DNA of 64,000 bases from UBA5078 sp033721235 (GTDB taxonomy: Bacteria > Pseudomonadota > Gammaproteobacteria > Pseudomonadales > Pseudohongiellaceae): contig JAWWAY010000004.1 in the NCBI GenBank assembly GCA_033721235.1, positions 62,001 through 126,000 on the forward strand, read 5' to 3'. Every line of letters begins with the position of its first letter. Within the stretch, counting starts at the first letter, position 1. The position numbers and the translations under genes are program-made. The notes beneath the pieces are model-generated. The model did not search any database, was not told the origin of the DNA, and worked only from the letters and a program-made list of their open reading frames with translations. This document shows, piece after piece, positions 10,101 to 16,709 of this stretch.

Positions 10101-10288
10101 AATAGACGCTCGGCATCCTCGGGTGAAATACCTTCGTGAATAATGGTTGTCACTACCACGGGCACGGTGACATCCGGGTTTAGCTCGACCGGAATTGACA
10201 GGTAAGAGGCGAGACCCGTCAGCATAATCATAACGAAGACGCTGATCGTGGTTCGCGCTCTAGAGATTGAGGCTTTTATATAACGCAT
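7109..10288 (-). CDS. RND-family efflux permease
   Basis: A 1059-residue inner-membrane pump of the AcrB superfamily, normal length: two six-helix halves and two large periplasmic loops. The N-terminus (helix 1, then SIPVELNPDVTVPVVVTT) and the segment LLSKPAEVELKTLEGV are characteristic. TM4 reads GLGMLIDGAIVMIEF: the first proton-relay Asp of AcrB is kept, the second is Gly, and TM10 has GIIVNNNIILIDTYN in place of the AcrB Lys-containing helix. This suggests a subfamily apart from AcrB/MexB; the substrate cannot be told. It lies 15 bases after the adaptor gene on the same strand. No outer-membrane TolC-type gene is nearby, so a factor encoded elsewhere is probably used. Confidence 0.95.
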   Translation of the reverse strand: MRYIKASISRARTTISVFVMIMLTGLASYLSIPVELNPDVTVPVVVTTIIHEGISPEDAERLLSKPAEVELKTLEGVSQIRSFSSEGAATVVTEFDVSFDSDQALIDTRTAIDRAKAKFPQSTEEPIIQEVAAATMPVVQIAIGGESVPERVLLKVAQDLQRAIETLPEILSADMVGNREELLEALIDPTQLETYGITNQQIVQAVNNNNRLIPAGSVNTGQGSFSVKLPGLIESEQDLFDLPIAANERGVLTLSDIAQVRRTFKDAERYSYANGNRSISINVQKRKGANLIAAMDKIDLIVEDMLPTLPPAVVISYMNNTAPIVIEQNLGLQGNMVTSMVLVLIVVIAAVGIRSGLLVTLSVPFSFFFAFIIISMMGFTYNFMVIFGLLLGLGMLIDGAIVMIEFADTKMAEGYTKEDAYQETVNRMFWPIIASTMTTLAAFLPLMFWPGVAGEFMRYLPITVFAVLVGSLMYALWFAPTLGALFGKAPAAVKPAASAKTPQSEAIDINKLGIVSGVYMRILRGAVKSPGLVFIGSIATLVGIVFTYLNFGKGVEFFTSVEPNQTQVQVFARGNFSPEEIRDMVLDVEDRIAEVGYYKNIVTQSGAGQSLGGGQSSAPDLIGTIFVEFVDRRIRDVNGFEIEDLYRDVIADIPGVKAEVSTIEQGPPVGKELQIEFFGDNLDDLISEARRVRNYIANEMTGLIDIDDTTPIPGIEWEINVDRARAAMFGANISEVGTAVQLLTNGVFMGDYRPDDTEEEVDIRVRYPEQYRGLEQIDSIRVNTASGLAPISSFIEREAGPKVSSIQRVDGNRVIYVRANPAPGVVTDNKLRELQQWLDDNPLAPGVYYQFRGANEEQEASFAFLLQAFALALMLMAILLVTQFNSYYQALLILSSVLLSTTGVLLGLLITGQTFSVILTGVGIVALAGIIVNNNIILIDTYNHLRRTQKDWSLQEIILQTGLQRLRPVFLTTFTTGCGLLPLAMHVSVDLIGAEVEVGGPITSQWVKLAGAIVFGLSFGTLLTLIVTPAMLALPSKLRAHIATAKQALSKNPRKSAAA

Positions 10289-10303
10289 GCTTAAACTTCC
10301 CGG

Positions 10304-11440
10304 TTAAAGTGACGATTCGCCGTCGGAGGATGACCAGCTATAGTCAGCGGACACGGTTTGGCCTGGGAAAACAATTTCTTGCCCATGGGTGATCACTACT
10401 GGGTTATTAGGAAGGCCAGTAACCCACATGCCGGGGTTCATGCTGGTGTTTTCACCAATGATGTTAACCGGAGCGAACTGGACAATATTATTGGCATTCA
10501 AAAGCTTCACGCCTACTTCGCCGGCGTCGTTCAGGGTCAAGGATGAAGGTGGGATTAGATGCGCCATAGTCTGTGAAGCCGCAATAAATATTTCGGCTGT
10601 AATGCCTTGGCGAATCTCCTTGTCAGTCGGATCCAACTCAATCTCAATAGAGTAGCTGCGAGAGCTTGTATCTGCGGCGCGTGAAATATAGCTAACCTTG
10701 CCCGTCACTTGGGGGCCTGCTAATAGCGATGCTGTAACGGGAGCACCGATAAACAGCTTGCCCACTTCCTGCTCTGGTACGAGACCCACTAGCAGCATGG
10801 GAGTGTCGTCCAATAGTCGGCCACAGGTGCCACCAATATCCATTAGATCGCCCACTTCAGTGTCGCGAGACTCTAGTATGCCCGAGAATGGGGCTTTGAT
10901 TTTTGTGCGCTCAAGCGCCAGCTTCGCTCTATCGACGCTGGCAGTTGCGGCATCGAGGGCGGATTTTTTCTGCGCGATATTCACTCGGGATTGTAAGCCG
11001 CGTTGCTCCAAATCTAGAGCCGCGCTGTATTCCAGCTGCGCTTCTTCGCGTCGACTAAGGGCCTCTTGGAGTTCGGCGTCTCGATTATCAACCGCGAGTT
11101 CGCATAGGAGTTCGCCTTGCTCTACGCGAGCACCGCGTGGCACTGGAGTGGAGACCACTCGCCCGGATGTCTCTGCGCGCACATCGACTAGACGGAATGC
11201 TTTAGTTTGACCGCGCACTCTTACTTTCTGGACAAACTCTTGGGAGCTTAAGCGAGCGACACGAACGGTGAAACCAGAATTGTCATTAGTGATATTGCCC
11301 TCAGAGGAGACGGCGTTGATGTCTGTGCTGCGCTCGGGCAAACCATAGCCATCATCTAAGGCACCGCGCTCGCGCGGGAAAGCCATCCATGCAACCACTA
11401 TCGCCAATAGGGCCAACGCTACGATATTCTTGATGTTCAC
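10304..11440 (-). CDS. RND periplasmic adaptor (membrane fusion protein)
   Basis: A 378-residue HlyD/AcrA-type adaptor linking the adjacent permease to an outer-membrane channel. An N-terminal helix (IVALALLAIVVAWMAF) anchors or exports it. Then follow the lipoyl half-motif (VVSTPVPRGARVEQGELLCE), an alpha-hairpin (LQEALSRREEAQLEYSAALD onward, about residues 125-170), the second lipoyl half (IKAPFSGILESRDTEVGDLM) and beta-barrel domains. No lipobox is seen. It is the first gene of the operon, with an unusually long upstream region (see 11441-11940) and a candidate promoter at 11753-11781. Confidence 0.93.
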   Translation of the reverse strand: MNIKNIVALALLAIVVAWMAFPRERGALDDGYGLPERSTDINAVSSEGNITNDNSGFTVRVARLSSQEFVQKVRVRGQTKAFRLVDVRAETSGRVVSTPVPRGARVEQGELLCELAVDNRDAELQEALSRREEAQLEYSAALDLEQRGLQSRVNIAQKKSALDAATASVDRAKLALERTKIKAPFSGILESRDTEVGDLMDIGGTCGRLLDDTPMLLVGLVPEQEVGKLFIGAPVTASLLAGPQVTGKVSYISRAADTSSRSYSIEIELDPTDKEIRQGITAEIFIAASQTMAHLIPPSSLTLNDAGEVGVKLLNANNIVQFAPVNIIGENTSMNPGMWVTGLPNNPVVITHGQEIVFPGQTVSADYSWSSSDGESSL

Positions 11441-11940
11441 TTACTTCTCCAATTTGGGGTGGCTGCTTAGTAATATTTCGAGTTAAGAATTACCGAAGAC
11501 AGTCCTTGTTTAACGTCTACTGTTTTTCTGCAGCAGAATTAACGGTTGTGTTGTTTCTAGCTCGGTGTATTTGCACTGCAGTGTTGCAGTATCTGAGCGG
11601 CCTAGGGGGCGAATCAGCTAGATGATTCGCCAATGCCGAAAGCGAAGCCCGACTGCTTGTAGCTCTTCAAAAGTAGCTATACGGCTCTTGGCGGCCTTTT
11701 GGTGATAATTTCTGTTTGGGCCGAAGGGGTGAAAGACGCGGACACGCGCGTGATTATAGCCCTCCGTGACGCTGTGGTCATCAGTTTTTAGTGTTACGTA
11801 TTGTAACTAGTAATGGATCCAATGCAATGTTATTGGGCGCCAATTTCGTCGTGCTAACGCAGTATCTAAGGTAGAATTTGGTCTATCGACTTCGCACCGA
11901 GTAATTCGCTGCCGAGCTCATAAGCAATTGGGGGGAAAGA
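11441..11940. other. 500-bp divergent intergenic region with a hairpin
   Basis: Lies between the divergent efflux operon and the SDR gene. GGCGAATCA (11608-11616) and TGATTCGCC (11623-11631) form a perfect 9-bp stem with a 6-nt loop, inside what would be the leader of the efflux operon. A minus-strand reading of about 50 codons without ATG is open across 11630-11780, not longer than chance allows. No recognised riboswitch fold. Confidence 0.5.
11753..11781 (-). promoter_or_regulatory. candidate sigma-70 promoter of the efflux operon
   Basis: On the minus strand ATGACC (11781-11776; TGAC core of TTGACA) and a perfect TATAAT (11758-11753) are separated by 17 bp. Transcription would start near 11746 and leave a leader of about 305 nt before the adaptor ATG at 11440. 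Confidence 0.45.
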
Positions 11941-12732
11941 ATGAAGAATATTAAAGATAAAGTAGCCATTATTACGGGGGCAGGAACGGGGGTTGGCGCT
12001 GCTACTGCTCGTTTGTTCGCCTCGATGGGCTGTCATGTTGTGATTAACTATAGTCGCAGCCAAGGGCCCGCGGAACAAGTGGCAAAAGAGTGCAAAGAGT
12101 TGGGCGTAGAAGTCTTGTTATTTAAGGCGGACGTTTCCGTGGACGCCCAGTGCCGAGACATGGTCGAGCAGGCCAGGCTCAAATGGGGGCGCGTCGACAT
12201 TCTTGTGAATAATGCGGGAACAACGAAGTTTTGCGAGCATGGCGATTTAGAAGGGCTTGATGCTGAAGATTTTCAATCTATTTATGGCGTTAACGTAGTT
12301 GGTCCATACCAAATGATTAGAGCTGTCGCGCCACTCATGCGCGAGCAAGAGCAGGGGGGCGCCGTAGTGAATGTAGCATCCACTGCAGCTATTACGGGCA
12401 TTGGTAGCTCCGTCGCCTATGCCGCCTCGAAGGGGGCGTTAGTCACCATGACTTTGTCGCTGGCAAGGGCGTTGGGCCCTAAGATACGAGTGAATGCCGT
12501 TTGCCCTGGCTTTATTCAGGGTGACTGGCTTCGTGGTGGTTTGGGTGATGATAAATACGAAAGAGCACTTAGCTTTAATGAACGCAATGCGCCTCTAGGT
12601 GTGACCGCATGTCCCGATTCAGTAGCGGAGACGATACAGTTTTTCGTTACCGGGCCGCAGCGAGTCACTGGTGAGACGATGATCGTTGATGGCGGTAATC
12701 ATTTGAACGGTGTTCCTTTAGGGCGCCGCTAG
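11941..12732 (+). CDS. short-chain dehydrogenase/reductase
   Basis: A 263-residue classical SDR, NAD(P)-dependent oxidoreductase of the FabG-like type. Visible are the cofactor loop ITGAGTGVGAATA near residue 10, NNAG near residue 90, the catalytic Ser in NVASTAAITG, the YxxxK pair in VAYAASKGAL near residue 160, and the C-terminal VTGETMIVDGGNHLNG. Length is normal. ATG 11941 follows GGGGGAAAG. The next gene starts 11 bases after the stop, so a two-gene operon is likely. Substrate is unknown; general SDR assignment is secure. Confidence 0.93.
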   Translation: MKNIKDKVAIITGAGTGVGAATARLFASMGCHVVINYSRSQGPAEQVAKECKELGVEVLLFKADVSVDAQCRDMVEQARLKWGRVDILVNNAGTTKFCEHGDLEGLDAEDFQSIYGVNVVGPYQMIRAVAPLMREQEQGGAVVNVASTAAITGIGSSVAYAASKGALVTMTLSLARALGPKIRVNAVCPGFIQGDWLRGGLGDDKYERALSFNERNAPLGVTACPDSVAETIQFFVTGPQRVTGETMIVDGGNHLNGVPLGRR

Positions 12733-12743
12733 GATTGAAGAAT

Positions 12744-13142
12744 ATGTATGCAAAATTTTTCCCTGCGGCTCTGTTGTATATAAATGGCTTGCTGTATTGC
12801 GGCGTCGCTTATTTGTTTCTAACGGATATGAACTATTGGCTGGGGCAGTTAAGTATTAGTTCGCGCTCAGATGTGGGTGTCACCGAACTGCGTTCTGTCT
12901 ACCTTGGTTTTATGGCCGGTTTTGGCTTGTTTCTTTGTTGGAGCGCTTGGCGTCGAGAGTGGCGCTTCCCCGGTGTTGTATTGTTGGCCTTAACTTATGC
13001 GGGCTTAGTGGCTGCTCGTAGCTGGGGTATTCTCGTAGAAGAGAACTACAACGACTTGGTTTTGCGGATCTATATCGCGGAATGGCTCGCTCTAGTGCTA
13101 AGCCTATTGGCGATTTTAAGTTTACGTAGGCCCGCAGGCTAG
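12744..13142 (+). CDS. DUF4345-type small membrane protein
   Basis: A 132-residue integral membrane protein with four predicted helices (LLYINGLLYCGVAYLFL; LGFMAGFGLFLCWSA; GVVLLALTYAGLVAA; WLALVLSLLAILSL). The pattern of a conserved ELRSVYLGFMAGFG segment matches DUF4345, whose function is unknown. The frame is open from TTG 12735; ATG 12744 is preferred with AGGA nine bases upstream. It directly follows the SDR gene and ends 1 base before the convergent response-regulator stop. Confidence 0.8.
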   Translation: MYAKFFPAALLYINGLLYCGVAYLFLTDMNYWLGQLSISSRSDVGVTELRSVYLGFMAGFGLFLCWSAWRREWRFPGVVLLALTYAGLVAARSWGILVEENYNDLVLRIYIAEWLALVLSLLAILSLRRPAG

Positions 13143-13143
13143 C

Positions 13144-13698
13144 CTATCGAGCGACTGGCCGCTTTTGTAGTTTTCGCTGCAGCGTGCGTCGGTGCATTTT
13201 AAGTTGGCGCGCGGTTTCGGAGATATTGCCGTCGTTCTCCTTTAAGACCTTTTGAATATGCTCCCACTCTAGGCGCTTAACTGACATGGGCTCTTGGATG
13301 TCAGTGTTAGTTTGTGCACCTTCAGTTCCATCGGGAATGAGGGCGTGCAGGATTTCTTCTGCATCGGCCGGTTTAGCTAGGTAGTTATCGGCGCCCAGCT
13401 TAATGGCTTCTACAGCAGTGGCAATGCTGGCATATCCTGTCAGTACCAGAATTTGACAGTTGGGGTGGAGCGACTTAAGTTCCGGGATGAGGGCTAGTGA
13501 CGAGTGGCCCCCGAGGTTGAGATCGAGAATGGCGTAGTCAAAATCATCCACATGGATGGCAGCTCGGGCTTCGTCGAGATTGGCGGCAAGTGTCACCCTA
13601 AAGTCTCTTCGGCTCATCGCTCTGCTGACAACCCGGGCGAACACCTCGTCGTCCTCCACGACTAGCATATTAGGATGCAAAACGTTCTCTTCACTCAT
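13144..13698 (-). CDS. RegA/PrrA/RoxR-type response regulator
   Basis: A 184-residue regulator with a receiver domain (phospho-acceptor Asp in YAILDLNLGG near residue 57, switch Lys in NYLAKPADAEE near residue 105) joined to a short Fis-type helix-turn-helix at the C-terminus (NISETARQLKMHRRTLQRKL). This receiver plus Fis-HTH layout and the near-invariant HTH identify the RegA/PrrA/RoxR family of redox regulators, which control respiration and related energy genes. Its ATG overlaps the stop of the kinase gene by 4 bases, so translation is coupled. Confidence 0.93.
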   Translation of the reverse strand: MSEENVLHPNMLVVEDDEVFARVVSRAMSRRDFRVTLAANLDEARAAIHVDDFDYAILDLNLGGHSSLALIPELKSLHPNCQILVLTGYASIATAVEAIKLGADNYLAKPADAEEILHALIPDGTEGAQTNTDIQEPMSVKRLEWEHIQKVLKENDGNISETARQLKMHRRTLQRKLQKRPVAR

Positions 13699-15032
13699 AG
13701 CTGCTTCCTCTTGGAGATTGGTAGCTTGATAACACTGAGCGCGCCGCCGGATTTCAAATTAAACATTTCGATTTTTCCGCCATTTCTTTGAATAGCAGCG
13801 TTGGCTAGGAATATGCCTAAACCCATACTGTCTTTACGAGTGGAGATAAACGGCTCGCCCATATTTTCCATGACGGCGACTGGAATTCCGGGGCCGTCGT
13901 CCTGAACGCTGATCTCTACTGGCAATGCGGACTGTGGCTTTAGGGTACTTGTCACACTCACTTTATTCTTAGATGCCTTGATGGCGTTCTCAACCAAATT
14001 AATGATGGCGTGGCGCAAACTTAAATCTGGCGAGATAGGAGTTTGTCTGTGGTCGGAATCGAGAATAAAGCTGACCTTGGCATTAGGATGGATATTAATA
14101 ATATAGTCTTTGACGATGTCCATCAGAGTCCCCAATGTTAGCGACTCTGGGTCTGCGCGCTCTTTGCGGTTGTAGAACGCGGTAAGCTGATTGAGTGAGT
14201 CTTTGCACCGCACAACCTGTTGGCGCAGAAGAGAGATATCCTCTTTGATTCCCGGCTGTGCTAGTTCCTGCTCATCCATTTGGTCCAGCTCTGTTAGCAG
14301 AACGGACATGGTTGATAGTGGAGTACCTAGTGCGTGCGCCGTTCCAGCGGCAAGGGTGCCTATGGCGATGAGTTGCTCGTTACGCATTTCGTTTTCACGG
14401 GCACGGGCAAGTGTGAGTTCACGAGCGCGAATGGCCTCTGCCATACGTGTTAAGAATAGAGTAATCAGTAGCGCGCTGACCACAAAGGTCACCCACATTC
14501 CAACCAAGTGAAGTTGGAAGTCGCCCATGCCGTGGTCGTTTTGTTCTACCTGTAATTGCATTGCTAAAAAGCCCGTGTATAAGGCAATGCACAGGAGGGA
14601 GAAGCCGTTCACGTAGTTTTTGCGTAGCATCGTGGCAGCAATAGCTAGCAATACCAGGAAGTAAGAGATGAGGGGGTTGCTGACACCTCCGGTATACAGC
14701 AGGATGACGACCACAAAAATGACGTCCACCAACAGTTGCAAGAATAGCTCTAGCTGGGTGATATAGGCGTAACGGTGAAGTCGCCACAGGCCGTGAGCAA
14801 TAGAGACTACCACTGCGATGACAACGCCCGAGAGTAGCGCTATGGGGATTATGAGTGGCGAATAAGCATGAAATATTCCGGCCGCCACAATACTAATAAG
14901 CGTGACGAGTAGCCTCAGCATCAATAGACGCTGGAGTGCTTGACGTGAGGCAGAGTTAAACCCTTTGATGCCCGTGCCCAATATGGCACCAAGGCCGCCA
15001 ACGATGTTCTGTTCTTTAGGGTTTGAGTTCAT
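13695..15032 (-). CDS. RegB/PrrB/RoxS-type redox sensor histidine kinase
   Basis: A 445-residue membrane kinase with about six N-terminal helices. The loop GGVSNPL matches the GGxxNPF quinone-binding heptapeptide of RegB, with Leu for Phe. The H-box GTAHALGTPLSTMSVL holds the phospho-His. A Cys in QQVVRCKDSLNQL lies where RegB has its redox-active Cys. The ATPase domain shows N (NLVENAIKAS), G1 (QDDGPGIP) and G2 (SMGLGIFLANA) boxes. Known RegB kinases sense the quinone pool and redox state and phosphorylate RegA, encoded just downstream with a 4-base overlap. Length is normal. Confidence 0.94.
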   Translation of the reverse strand: MNSNPKEQNIVGGLGAILGTGIKGFNSASRQALQRLLMLRLLVTLISIVAAGIFHAYSPLIIPIALLSGVVIAVVVSIAHGLWRLHRYAYITQLELFLQLLVDVIFVVVILLYTGGVSNPLISYFLVLLAIAATMLRKNYVNGFSLLCIALYTGFLAMQLQVEQNDHGMGDFQLHLVGMWVTFVVSALLITLFLTRMAEAIRARELTLARARENEMRNEQLIAIGTLAAGTAHALGTPLSTMSVLLTELDQMDEQELAQPGIKEDISLLRQQVVRCKDSLNQLTAFYNRKERADPESLTLGTLMDIVKDYIINIHPNAKVSFILDSDHRQTPISPDLSLRHAIINLVENAIKASKNKVSVTSTLKPQSALPVEISVQDDGPGIPVAVMENMGEPFISTRKDSMGLGIFLANAAIQRNGGKIEMFNLKSGGALSVIKLPISKRKQL

Positions 15033-15198
15033 ACTGGCATTCTACTGCAAAAATGTTTGTAGGGCTCTGTGGTGTTTTGTCGCAAGTCGGTACTCCGAAT
15101 AATCAATAGGCTGAAACTAGTTGACCCGCTGGGCCGGTCTACATACCCTGCATACAGTTTGTAAGCATAAAGCATGATCACTTATTAGGAGCATAATA

Positions 15199-15777
15199 AT
15201 GGGAACAACGATAAGAAAAATGACTGGTCTGTTGGCGGCGCTGAGTTTTGGGGTGGCTATGATGTCATCCGTTCAGGCGGCTGACGCACCGCAAACCATC
15301 ACTCTGACGAGCCCTGCCTTTGAGCATGAGAGCGATATTCCATTAATGTATTCTGCCTATGGCGACAATATCTCTCCTGAATTGTCTTGGTCGAACCTCC
15401 CTGAAGGCACTAAGCAGTTGGCGCTAATCATGGATGACCCTGTGGTACCGATGCCTCAACCCTTCGTACATTGGGTAGCCTATAATATTCCAGCGAGTGC
15501 GACCGGCTTGCCGAGCGCCATGCCTACCGATGCCATGGTGGCAAACCCAGATCTGAAGGGCATGATAAACGGCCATAGTGGCCTGCGTCGTCCCGGTTAC
15601 TTCGGCCCTCGTCCGCCTGCGGACGGTAAGGTGCACCTGTATACTTTCAAACTATATGCCTTGGATTCTGAACTAAATTTGGCTGAAGGGCTAAACAAGG
15701 ATGCACTTTTGGAAGCAATAGACGGCCATGTGCTGGCGATGGGTGTCCTAGTCGGACATTACCAGCAGCAAGAGTAA
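15199..15777 (+). CDS. exported YbhB/YbcL-type PEBP-like protein
   Basis: A 192-residue phosphatidylethanolamine-binding/Raf-kinase-inhibitor-like protein. A signal peptide (LAALSFGVAMMSSVQA, cleaved near AADA) precedes the fold. Diagnostic segments are GDNISPELSWSNLPEGTKQL, LIMDDPVVPMPQPFVHWVAY and the GYFGPRPPADGKVHLYTFKL motif around the ligand pocket. The bacterial family's function is poorly defined. ATG 15199 follows TTAGGAGCA, a good ribosome site. A terminator follows directly. Confidence 0.92.
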   Translation: MGTTIRKMTGLLAALSFGVAMMSSVQAADAPQTITLTSPAFEHESDIPLMYSAYGDNISPELSWSNLPEGTKQLALIMDDPVVPMPQPFVHWVAYNIPASATGLPSAMPTDAMVANPDLKGMINGHSGLRRPGYFGPRPPADGKVHLYTFKLYALDSELNLAEGLNKDALLEAIDGHVLAMGVLVGHYQQQE

Positions 15778-15793
15778 TATTGGTTTAGATGCT

Positions 15794-15838
15794 AAAATGC
15801 CAGGCTTTGCGAATTGCGAAGTCTGGCATTTTTTTTTG
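15794..15838 (+). terminator. intrinsic terminator after the PEBP gene
   Basis: AAAATGCCAGGCTT and AAGTCTGGCATTTT form a stem with one G-U pair, followed by a run of eight or more T to about 15837. It starts 16 bases after the stop at 15777. Confidence 0.88.
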
Positions 15839-15848
15839 GGTGAATTTT

Positions 15849-16709
15849 ATGTTGCATTGTCGATTGTTTGTACGAGTTTGTTTTAGTCTATTATTGTCTC
15901 TGCCTGCATGGGCGGGTACGGTCACCCATCATAGTTTTAACTCGCCCTCATTGGGTCGCAGTATCGATTACAACCTCTATACCCCTGATGGCTACGAGTC
16001 CTCTAGTCAACGTTATCCCGTTTTATTTCTGCTGCACGGAAACTTGGGCACAGAGCATTCTTGGATAGAGCGTGGCGGCCTGAAGGAGACGGCAGATAAG
16101 CTCATCGCCTCCGGTCAAATTCCTGCACAGTTGATAGTGACTCCGCGTGACCCTAATTTCTGGTGGAGCGATAGTGAGCTGGAGCCTGTATTTACCGCCA
16201 TGATGACAGAGTTTATTCCTCATATAGATGATGAGCATAGAACACTCGCTACCGCCAGTGCTAGGGCGATAGGCGGTTACTCTGCAGGCGGTTTCGGTGC
16301 CGCAAATGCAGCGCTACGTTATCCACAACTCTTCAGCGTCGCTGCGCTGTTGAGCCCGGCTATATACGGCGATGAGCCGCCCGAGACATCGAGCGGAAGA
16401 ACGACACCGGTGTTTATGGACGGGGGTGAGTTCTCCCGCAAGAAGTGGCAGGCGGCAAGCTATACCACTTGGCTAAGCGTCTATAAAGAATCTGGGAACA
16501 TCGTTCCTTTCTACATCAATTCCGGTGACCATGATCGCTTCGATATAGCTTTTCACGCGGCGGTGTTCTTTCAGGCCTTGCGCGAGCACCAGCCAGAAGC
16601 GGTGGAGTTGCGAATCTTCGATGGTGACCATGACTTCGCCGCTTGGGGAGGCTCGCTAGAAGATGCCATGATCTACATGGCAAACTTCTTGGCGCCACCA
16701 ATGCCTTAA
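15849..16709 (+). CDS. exported esterase of the esterase-D type
   Basis: A 286-residue alpha/beta hydrolase with a signal peptide (LFVRVCFSLLLSLPAWAG). The frame extends to an ATG at 15789, but that codon lies inside the preceding terminator; ATG 15849 gives a proper signal sequence. The nucleophile elbow is GGYSAGGFG, with the Asp in NSGDHDRFD and the His in DGDHDFAAW completing the triad; LFLLHGNLG gives the oxyanion region. The substrate is unknown; similar proteins cleave acyl esters. The gene ends exactly at the convergent TonB-receptor stop, with no spacer. Confidence 0.88.
   Translation: MLHCRLFVRVCFSLLLSLPAWAGTVTHHSFNSPSLGRSIDYNLYTPDGYESSSQRYPVLFLLHGNLGTEHSWIERGGLKETADKLIASGQIPAQLIVTPRDPNFWWSDSELEPVFTAMMTEFIPHIDDEHRTLATASARAIGGYSAGGFGAANAALRYPQLFSVAALLSPAIYGDEPPETSSGRTTPVFMDGGEFSRKKWQAASYTTWLSVYKESGNIVPFYINSGDHDRFDIAFHAAVFFQALREHQPEAVELRIFDGDHDFAAWGGSLEDAMIYMANFLAPPMP

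Noticed and set aside
11630..11780. About 50 open codons on the minus strand in the efflux leader
   Set aside because: No ATG at the start, and this length is expected by chance.
15789..15848. Upstream ATG for the esterase gene
   Set aside because: It lies within the preceding terminator stem; ATG 15849 gives a proper signal peptide.
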